From Tubiluchus corallicola (taxonomy: Eukaryota; Priapulida; Priapulimorpha; Priapulimorphida; Tubiluchidae), in NCBI GenBank assembly GCA_030141605.1, contig JAQGDQ010002377.1:186001-250000 (forward strand): a DNA stretch of 64,000 nt. Direction: 5' to 3'. The translations under genes were made by a program, and so were the position numbers. Below are positions 55,154 to 64,000 of the stretch, in pieces; position 1 is the stretch's first letter; each line of letters begins with the position of its first letter. Below the pieces are notes generated by a model. The model did no database searches and was not told the DNA's origin. It saw only the letters and a list, made by a program, of their open reading frames with translations.

Positions 55154-55502
55154 TCTGTTTTTTCTAAGTCCTGACAATGCAGTCAAATATTAGCAATCAC
55201 TTTCATGGAATACGTATAATCTTAAAAGTAATCCAATGACATAAAACCAAAATAAACAAAAAAAACCAACATTTTTCATTTGTCTACTTTTTAATTAAAC
55301 CTGTAAATGTAGCACAGAAAACAAAGAAAAGATAAATTTCCAGGAAAGTGTGTATTCTTACAAGAAATCAATCAAATATCGTAAAAACACAAACAAAGAA
55401 AGTAAGAAATAACTAGAGAGTCATTATGTCTGAGATAACAGCACTACGAATGTCAGAATTTCTTAAATGCATGAAGCATACTAAATTCAAGAAATAATCA
55501 TA

Positions 55503-55974
55503 AAGAAGTCACAGTGCCCTTTGAATCTCAAAAACTTTTATTTTTCCAGAAGCTTTCATTCCGTCACGGACTACATGTAAAGTGTAAGTATACAATGACA
55601 TTAAAATAGAGGATACAAAGTTCATTAAGAAGGCTTTATTTCATGATCTATTCTAGGCCATACAAGTAGCTTCAGGTATGTTTGTCAGCAGTTTCATTTT
55701 GATCTTGATTTTTTTTATTAATTAGAAATTGTAATGTTTTTTCTAAATAAGTTTTTAATACAGCTTCCCAATGATTTTTTTTTCTATTTTAGTTTTTAAT
55801 ACAGCTTCTTAATGAATTTTGTATCCCTTATTTTAATGCCATTGTATACTTACACTTTACATGTAGTTTTATCTATAATTTTTATGATTTTTTAAATTGT
55901 TGTATCTCTACCAAGCACAAATGCACCAGGGAAAATAATTTTTTTTGAGACTTAAAGGGCACTTTGTCTTCTTC
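55503..55974. mobile_element. Long-inverted-repeat (foldback-like) MITE
   Basis: The outer ends AGTGCCCTTTGAATCTCAAA (55513 on) and, inverted, AGTGCCCTTTAAGTCTCAAA (about 55966 back) match. The inner arms match much better: about 55569-55632 versus 55806-55869 share ACTACATGTAAAGTGTAAG, TATACAATG.CATTAAAATA and GATACAAA over some 60 bases. The total is about 470 bp with no coding capacity. The stronger similarity of inner than outer arms is unusual. It lies just upstream of the FBXW7 ATG exon, probably in a 5' intron. Confidence 0.75.
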
Positions 55975-58900
55975 AAGCTAAATTTAAGAAAGTTCAATGT
56001 TGCGTTAAAATTGTAAGACAGGAGTAAAACCAGTTACTGAGTGAGTAGCACGTTGGATTAAGGAGTCACCACTAGTGAAGGTGGATCCTAGTGAAGGGGC
56101 AGGTAGAGCATCATGAGTGATGACCCCAAAAATTATAATTAAAAAAAACTTTTTCTTTTTCAGGGAAATCTCAGCCTGAAAGCAGTAATTAGCGAGTTAA
56201 AAAGAATCATAATGTTTGTAATCAAACTCCAAACTCATAGATAAATTTTAAATGTCATCAAATTAGTTGGCTCTCAACTCAATAATAGATTTTTACACAT
56301 TGAAATGTGATAACCCAATGAATAAATAAATACTAATGATGATGATGATGATGATGACAACGACGACGACAACAACAACAATAATAGTTGATTAACTGAA
56401 CAACAAAAGTGTGAAAAAATTGTGAGTCAACCAGGCAATTAGCAAGTTTACTTTTATTTCAATTGGTTAAATCTTGTGCAAGTAAAATAAGATACGTACA
56501 GAAATCCATGCTAAAAATTAATGATAGTTTAATTAATTAGTTATTAATGTGACATTCATTAGTTCTTGAGAGTTTTGGTTGCAAATGCTGCAATTAATTA
56601 AATTCATGAGCTCTGCTAAAACATTCAAATTTTCTTATTTCTATGATCAAATTGATAGAAAAACAGCAAAGCTGTGTTAACGTAATTTGTGATTGATGAG
56701 GCAAATTACTGAAACATTGGCGTGTGGTTAAAAATCAGTCATGGTGATTGTTAATTTGACATTTTGTCAAGTTTTCAGAAATTTGAAAAAGAGTTCCAAA
56801 AAATGCTTTACAAATAAATAGTTTCAGATACTGAGCTTCTATAAATGGCTTTTGCATGACAAACCTCCCACACAATTTACTTAAAATTTTACTGAATATC
56901 ATATACAAACAACTAGTGCTTTAGAAAGAGAAAGGAACAGAGCTACAAGATGTCCTCTTTCAAAAACATCATACAGTGTGGGTTAAGCAATTGTATAATT
57001 CCTTGTCGTTGACTTTTCTCTTGAATATTCTACTAAAAAATATTTTAATGTCCAATATAATAATTATTTAAAGCAAACTTATTATTTCTATAGCAGACTT
57101 AGTGAAGTATTTGAGACGGGGTAGCAAAAGACAGCGGAGAGCCGTCATTGATTGTTCAGTACTGCATGGACGTTTATTAGGTACTTTACATAATTTACAT
57201 ACTTTACTCATATACTTGTTCATGCCTTTGTTAATGAGTACAATACTTGTTGGCACACACTTTAATTATGTGTAAAACGATAACAATTCCACGATTATGT
57301 GTAAAACGTTTTTGCAGGACGTTTGTTTGTCAATTTTAATAACAATATTGCTGCACACAGCGCTCACTCGAAAAATTGTGACTACTAACGAGTGTTATTA
57401 CCACTTACAATGAGCTATTTATTAAGCATAATAATTCCTGTATGCATCATTATACATTTTGGTATGCCATTTTGTTATTAGTGTTACGTATCATTGAATG
57501 TACATTGCTTTTTGTGACAAATAATAATAAATCTAGAAACAAAGCGGTTTAGCTTTTACAAAATGCCAATGTATCACCTTAAGAAGCAATTGGTTAAATT
57601 AAATTCGGTGTAACTCAAACAGTCTAGAACAGTGTGACAAAAGCTGGCGATAAAAGCCTGACCTACAGTGCAAAAACAATTACGTGCGTCATCAATTTTA
57701 CAAATTGTTACACTACTTGACATCAATGACACCTTTGGTAACAGCGTCTCGCCCAAATTTTCTTACAAAGCGCACGCTACTGAATTCAAGGTGTTATATC
57801 AACAATCAACGCACAGTCAAATGGTCGCGAGTTCGAGACACTTGCTGGCTGTTCTTATATATAGTTTCCCTTTTAGGCTAGCCGGCTTACTGATTGGCAT
57901 TACAATATCCTGGCGCGTCTATGAGGAAAGGAGGCACCTGAGATGAGCAGTGAAAGAGCTTATCAGTATGCTAAGACAGGAGCGCCGGCACAGTAAATAA
58001 ATGAATGGGCCCAATAAATGAAAGAGGCCAGCGATAAAGTAGTAAAAATTGCACGAACACGTACGCATGTTTAACACAAAAAACATAATGCCTTATTGTT
58101 GCTTAGCAACTATTTTTGTTTTTAATGTTCTTGTTTCACACCGGTATATACTGTTTTAACACTTCTTATGTAATTTCCTGCTGATAATACCGCTAGAGTG
58201 AAAGCTTCTGAAATAATATAATGCTAGAAATGAGAGGTATAAGTTTTGCAAAAAAAAAATGGCAAAATGGCCATTTTTGGAGGCTTTTCGCCCCCGTTCC
58301 TCCCCTATATACCACTGAAATTATATATATGGTCATTGAGACTATAATGGGCATTATGTTTTTTATGTTAAAGATGACAAGTCCCATATTTTAAACGTAT
58401 GGATACTTACCATTCGTAGTATATGGATGTAAATTATAAAAAAAAACTGTAGTAGTACAGTAGACGCTAAAAACCGTCTAAATTTCAATAGTATGTGTAA
58501 GAATAGGACGCAAAAATTTTTTGACATAGTATTCATTTTGTCAACACGTTACATCAACGCATGCCTACATGCCTATAATATAACAGCAGCACATTACTTG
58601 AAGTTTTCCAAACGCTAGACGGATATGGGTAACACAAAATTAACAGACATTACGTCGTCGTCGATAATGGTAGAGACACTGAACAGTAATGAATGAATCT
58701 CTATTATTAACTCCCTACATAGGCAGATTTTGATGAAAACAAAAAAAGGAAGCAATTCCTTAGATGGATCAAAAGTGAAGCCAAAAAAAATATTAGCGAA
58801 TAAAGAAAAGGCACAGTATAAATAGAAATACATGTGTGTCGAAAAAAACTTCATAAAGTAAACAAGAGCTATGAATTACAATCGTCATAATCACTGGCTA

Positions 58901-59886
58901 TTTAATTGACACGTTTTTCCTCATGAAGTGCACAAAGGAGTTGCAGAAGACTAGTAACCAAAAAGGCTAAAAAATGGGCTAGTAATGTAAGAACAACTGA
59001 CAGAGAAAAACAGCGAAAAAAAGATAATATGGGACACAAGGGGGAAGGATAGAACATATTGTCATCATCGCTATCGTCATCGTCATGGTCACCATCATCA
59101 TCATCGCATTGCCTCAACTTGTATTTTTATGATATTATACAATACATTGAATACCATCACTACTATACAAAACTACTAATGTACAACCCCAGTACAAGTA
59201 TGGTTAGATTTGCTTTTGTGAACAACTGATTTAAAGCAACAAACAATTTAAAAGCAGCAAAGTAAGAGAAGTAAGTGAGTTTACTTTATGTCAATTTACA
59301 TTACATACGAATATGAGTATTAGCTTATAATGTATAAAGAAAATCTACTTAATAAGAGGTTGTTCCGTAAAGTTAAACAGATATTTCATATTACAAAAGT
59401 GAAGATACATGGGATCATTACCAACAATATCTCTTGCTTCTTCATTTGAAAATGTGAACATCTTTACTCTCTTTATAATAATTACACAAGTCGAAGGACG
59501 GAGAAGCACTGATTAGTTTCACTGTTAAATCAATATTCATTAAATGATAAATAAACAACACATGCCATGATGCCCGTACATCTTTATTGAACTGCACAGC
59601 AATTTGTAACTGATAAATCAATTTTTTGTAAAAAAAAACCTTGCCGCTATTTAGGAAGATTTACCGCTATTCCGTCTTTCTTGATAACTGAGGAGGACAG
59701 ACCAAGAAAAAGAGAAAGAGAAACGGAAAAGAGCCAGAGAATGAAAAAGACACAGAAATAGGATCGCGAGAGAGAGAAAGAGACAGATCGTCGTTTGCTC
59801 CGAGTGTGTTCGGAATCAGACCAGCCGCCAATCAATACTTAATCAAAGGCCAAAAACAACAGTGCAATGTGATTAATCAACCTTAC
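55975..59886. other. No confident gene; simple repeats
   Basis: AT-rich sequence with short unrelated frames. A trinucleotide tract lies at 56335-56385. If FBXW7 uses distal first exons, this is intron. A TATATATAAG word on the minus strand near 57855 is promoter-like but has no recognisable gene after it. Confidence 0.45.
56335..56385. repeat. (GAT)n-(GAC)n-(AAC)n trinucleotide repeat
   Basis: Three adjoining trinucleotide arrays (ATG/GAT, then CGA/GAC, then AAC) within about 50 bases, suggesting stepwise point mutation and re-expansion of a single array. Confidence 0.9.
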
Positions 59887-60048
59887 CTTGGGAGTAAAAA
59901 TCAGCGTGACACGAGGTTTGCAAGATGGAGCATCATCCAGTACCCACATTCTCTCCCGACCACCGCTCCACAGCTTCTGGCCGTGACTTTTCACAAACCA
60001 GTATAATTTTGACGCTCTTGATGAAATTATAGTGCTAGAAATTAGTTT
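59887..60048 (-). CDS. Weak candidate alternative first exon of FBXW7
   Basis: On the minus strand a 54-codon open stretch runs into a strong donor CCCAAG|GTAAGG at 59887/59886, ending on a complete codon. From its ATG at 59949 it would encode MWVLDDAPSCKPRVTLIFTPK. Phase 0 would let it splice directly onto the FBXW7 exon 54994-54840 (SKRKSERD), which the proximal exon MTPGK also joins. Human FBXW7 does use alternative first exons onto a shared KMKRK exon. No similarity supports the peptide itself, so this is only a suggestion. Confidence 0.2.
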
Positions 60049-63000
60049 TCAGTCTGAATGTGTGCCATTCATGGCAAGACAAAACGCCTTTATACTGGTG
60101 TGACTGAGACAGGACTGTTATTCCGCTGCGGGCGTTTGCATTGCGCCCGGGGGGTGGAGGGGCGCAGCGCACCCACTTGCATGTAAAGGGTAATAGCACG
60201 GCCCGTAATGACGCCCACATAATGCTAGCATGTGCAACGGGCTAGTACCTGACGGCAAAGTAGGGACACTGTGAGCATTCACATACACTAAGTGCAGGCA
60301 TACAAATACAAATAACACGCAATTGCTAGAAATTATTCAACTGCAGCACCTAATTACTGGGATTCTTGCTTTGAATGCTTTTAATGTGAAACATTTCTAA
60401 GTTCCAACATGCTAGAAGCTTTAAGTCTGAAAGTCGCTTCAGCAAATTTTCTTGAATAAACTGAGCAGGTGAACGTACATCAGTATGCAAGCTTCAGGGA
60501 TATTAAAAATAAAAAATCTATCTATCTAACCAATGAAAAGTCACAATAGGATCGACCAGAGAGCAGCTAGTCCAAGGTCTGTACTAAAAGGCGGCAGGCA
60601 AACTAACGTCTATCAAATACCAAAAAGAAAGAAATCTGTTAATAAAAATTAAAGACAATTTCCATTTTCCAATCACCCGAATACTTATTAAGAATAACGA
60701 CTGGGCTGCTTCAAGGAGATAGCCTGCCCCACCCCGCCTCAAGGATAATAAGCAGAACTTGTGTAATCAGTGCTAAACTGTGCAGCGTCTATCTTCATCT
60801 AGTAAATCTGGCACTAAAGACATATTGAGAACAACTCAGCAAAGTTTTTCTCCTATCAAGATGTTCCACGCCAGTAAGATGCGCTCAAGGCCGCTCTGCG
60901 CCGACAAGGCAAGCTGTGTTTCTCGACCACAGCCAGGGCACTTAATTGCCTGTATAATATGCTGTAATACAATAAAAACTGTCATAATAACACAAAGCAG
61001 CGTTTTCGCATACAATACTCGCTTGTTTTGAGCGCCGTTTTTATGCAAAGTAAACAGTTTAATGCAGAGAACGGCCGCCTGATCAGATGTCAATCACTCA
61101 CGCACGCATATGCGTGAGAAAACTCTCAGCGGACTGTGCGCTTGTGAGCATTGAGCACGCAGTAAATGAAAATCATTCTCAGCATGCGTGCACGGTCAAA
61201 TTGCAAATTGAAAAACCGTTCACACTAGTAACCAATCTTCATTAAAGCTAACATTAATCGATTTATTAATTAATTAATTAACTGTGCGCGATAAGTTGAC
61301 TAACACATCTTGCCTGCGTGGCATTAATTGAACTATATATATTACGTAATAAATATATGCATTACTAAGTTATAATTACTGTTGTCACCATAAACTAGTA
61401 CCAATAATATAAAAGTTATGTGTGACTAGTGCAAACGTGATTGAAAGCAAACAAAGACAACGACAACAACAAACATTAGCCAGTGCATGGACATTAAGAG
61501 AGATCGTATCTTAGAGCCAACTGTTAATTTTTTAGTTTTTTAATAGGCTAGCTATTAGACATTTATAGCTTATTATGATTAGACAAACGATTATGATTAA
61601 CAATTGTTTAAAATGACATTATATTTAACAAATTCGTATAATTGAAATTATTAATTACATGCATACAGTATCCCGAACATGTAAGAGCTGCGACTAAGTT
61701 TTTTTTCACTGCTAGTTCCAATTGTCTGATAAAACAACAATTATTTTTAATTAATAGCCTTGAGTAACAACATAAAAGTAAAATACCGATTAAAAATTAA
61801 TTAGCAAATTTAGTTTATTTGAATAATGAAAATGTGATTACTTCATATTGGAAACCAAATATCTGTATGAAAAGTAGCAACTGAAAACAACAGCCTGGAC
61901 AACTTCACTTAAAGATTCGCAAAATAAAATTAAACTACCGACGATAATGCTCACTCATTCAATGTCAAGTTTTCAAAAAAAAGAACAACAATAACAACGT
62001 CTTTATAAATTATTCACTTACAATGTCAATGACAGCTTGGATTGTAACCAACACTGAACATACAAAAAACATCACAACTACGCAACGCGTCGGACATTTT
62101 AGTTACATACGTAATTTTGACAAGAGGCAGCAGGTCTGCTTGCAGAAAAAGTGAAATTAGGTAAGGGGGTCATGCAACTCAACACGCCTTTATGGGTATT
62201 TGTCGATAACCGCGAACAATCAAAACGCAGGCAGTTGTCATTCACAAAATCAATTCCTATATCAATAGGATCTGATCACAGCAAACTGTAATCTGCTAAA
62301 TTTCGTGGATGAATAAAAAGTACAACGCATTAGTTAGGGCAGAATGTTCGTAACAGTTTGCAAGTTACGTGTATTGTTATTTAATGCAACAAATCAAGCA
62401 CTCATTTAATCAATTAGTGAATAATCAATTCTAATCACTAACAGCTGTCATTCCTGGCTACCATAAATTTGTATATTTAAAAAACTGTATTCGCTTTCAC
62501 AGATTTATAAGATTATTAGATCCACATAATTACATACATTTGAACAACAATGATACTGTATAATTAAATCAGAGCTTTAAAAAGCAAGTATGTAAGTGAG
62601 GTACTTGAGAAGTAAACATACTTGTGTAAAGCATTGTGGATATGTGAAGAAAGGAAGAAAAAGTATGAAAAAACATTGAAAGCATAGGCAAGAAAGCAGA
62701 TGAAGATAGATAGAGAGACACACAGAGTTAAAAACAGTACTGTGAGTTAAAAACAGTACTGTGAGTTAAAAACAGTATTGTGAAACTCTACCTATTTACA
62801 TTGTTTATGTATTTTGACATAGTATATTACTAATTCATTAGCATTTAAAAATTTATTCAATTTTTTTTTTGTATATTGTGCGAGTGTGTTATAATAAGGC
62901 TAACGTTGCATACTTTTCTGCACTAGTTCACTAACGTGACTGTATTGTTTGTGCTAAACATATACGAATAAATGGTAAATAAAAACATGTATACACAATC

Positions 63001-64000
63001 AATGTGCTAACATCAGTTCAACAAAACATAAGATTCACATACAAGATCACTAGACATTAAAAAAATTGTGATCATGCAAGATAAACAAGCAACCGAATGC
63101 TTCAAAGTTTGAAAATGGTATTTTATTATGAAAAAACTTTAGCAAATTTTGAATTAAAAAAGTACCAAAAACTAATATATGTTAGTACATATACACATTT
63201 TAATATATCACATCCATTGCAGGGCTTATGAACTCAAGAATGGCATAGTTAAATATATATCCAACATGGTTTTGGAAATGTTAAAAAATGAACTCTGACA
63301 TATCATAATCTAGCACAAAACATTTTAACCTCTGCATTAAGCGGGGTTAAATATTTCTAGATTTTAGCTCGAGGGCAAAACCCAATTACCTGACAAAGGC
63401 ACACGTGCTTTGTGTACAACTTGTGTCACTTTCTCCTAAAGCTGAGCAAAAGTCTCATACTTATCAATTTTGTAATGTTCACGAATAAAATAATCAGAAT
63501 AATTTAAATTCTTCTTAAAAATGAAATTTCTGCTATTTTTGCAAGTAGAAAAAATATTGTTGTGTCAGGTGGTGCAAAAAAGTGCGAATTTTTGATTACA
63601 ATATTATCGTAAGAAAATAACATAGCACAGCATGTTTGCAGCACAACAAATGTGAAAAGCAATACGAAACTATGTATGTCTCGCGGTAATCACAAAAACA
63701 TACAAACGCACAGTTCTCATAAAGACATTTAGACTGAGGATAGCAAAGTGACCAAAGGCCACCAGTTTATTCTGCCTTGAGCACCAAACAGGCCGAAACA
63801 GCCCATGTTAAATACCAAAATTAATATACTGTGCATTCACTGCACTGTTAACATAAGCATTTTTTTAAACAAAAGCAAATTTATATAGCACATTTTAACA
63901 AAAGAGTGAAATAGTGATTATAAACACGTGATAAATATTCCGACTAAAATTATGCACCTTCAAAAATGGGGGAGATGAAATTGGTGAACGTGAAATTCAA
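60049..64000. other. No recognisable gene
   Basis: A small GC-richer island lies at 60110-60200 (GGGCGTTTGCATTGCGCCCG). The frame 60836-61093 on the minus strand (85 codons, hydrophobic centre, CPGCG motif) resembles nothing that I know. The remaining sequence to the window end is AT-rich and low in coding signal. Confidence 0.45.
62726..62782 (+). repeat. Three tandem copies of a 19-bp unit
   Basis: AGTTAAAAACAGTACTGTG is repeated three times head to tail, the third with one C-to-T change. Each unit contains the palindrome ACAGTACTGT. Nothing coding nearby. Confidence 0.9.

Noticed and set aside
56036-56110. tRNA-like stretch (GAGTAGCACGTTGGATTAAG)
   Set aside because: It resembles an A box only loosely, with no B box at the right distance and no cloverleaf.
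57574-57946. Overlapping frames on both strands near a minus-strand TATATATAAG word
   Set aside because: Promoter-like word, but neither frame resembles a protein family. The short match to a histone H4 word (RDAVT) on the minus strand is chance.
60836-61093. 85-codon minus-strand frame with a hydrophobic stretch and CPGCG
   Set aside because: A single unsupported frame in noncoding-looking DNA. There is no second cysteine pair for a zinc ribbon, and no splice or promoter evidence.

Overview
This is a stretch of nuclear DNA from an invertebrate animal. The genes are split by many small GT-AG introns, the base composition is AT-rich, and the proteins are clearly metazoan: CBP/p300, PRPP synthetase, proteasome PSMD1/Rpn2 and FBXW7. 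Introns and spacers hold Tigger/pogo-like and hAT-like DNA-transposon remnants, a decayed LINE 3' end and a probable solo LTR. I cannot assign a phylum from the sequence alone.

Layout. 1-2556 holds a truncated Tigger-like transposon and otherwise nothing recognisable. 2557-16138 (+) is the 3' two thirds of a CBP/p300 gene in 21 exons: Q-rich linker, bromodomain, RING/PHD, HAT, ZZ, TAZ2, NCBD and C-terminus. TAZ1 and KIX are not here and should lie upstream. 20465-28026 (-) is a complete seven-exon PRPP synthetase of 318 residues. 29672-31623 (-) is a three-exon gene for a 271-residue predicted single-pass membrane protein that I do not recognise. 31.8-41.7 kb is gene-poor and carries simple repeats, a solo LTR and two old local duplications. 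42787-45798 (+) is PSMD1/Rpn2 in one uninterrupted 1003-codon exon, which is unusual here. 47989-55153 (-) is FBXW7 in 12 coding exons, convergent with PSMD1. 55.2-64 kb has no confident gene. It holds a long inverted repeat and one weak candidate alternative FBXW7 exon.

Function. The genes are unrelated housekeeping or regulatory loci: transcriptional co-activation, nucleotide precursor synthesis, proteasome base and SCF substrate receptor. PSMD1 and FBXW7 both serve ubiquitin-dependent proteolysis, but adjacency alone does not show co-regulation. I found no CRISPR, operon, rRNA or functional tRNA gene. The reading frame closes exactly across all spliced models (CBP 1612 residues plus stop, PRPS 318 plus stop, the unknown gene 271 plus stop, FBXW7 577 plus stop), which supports the exon boundaries.
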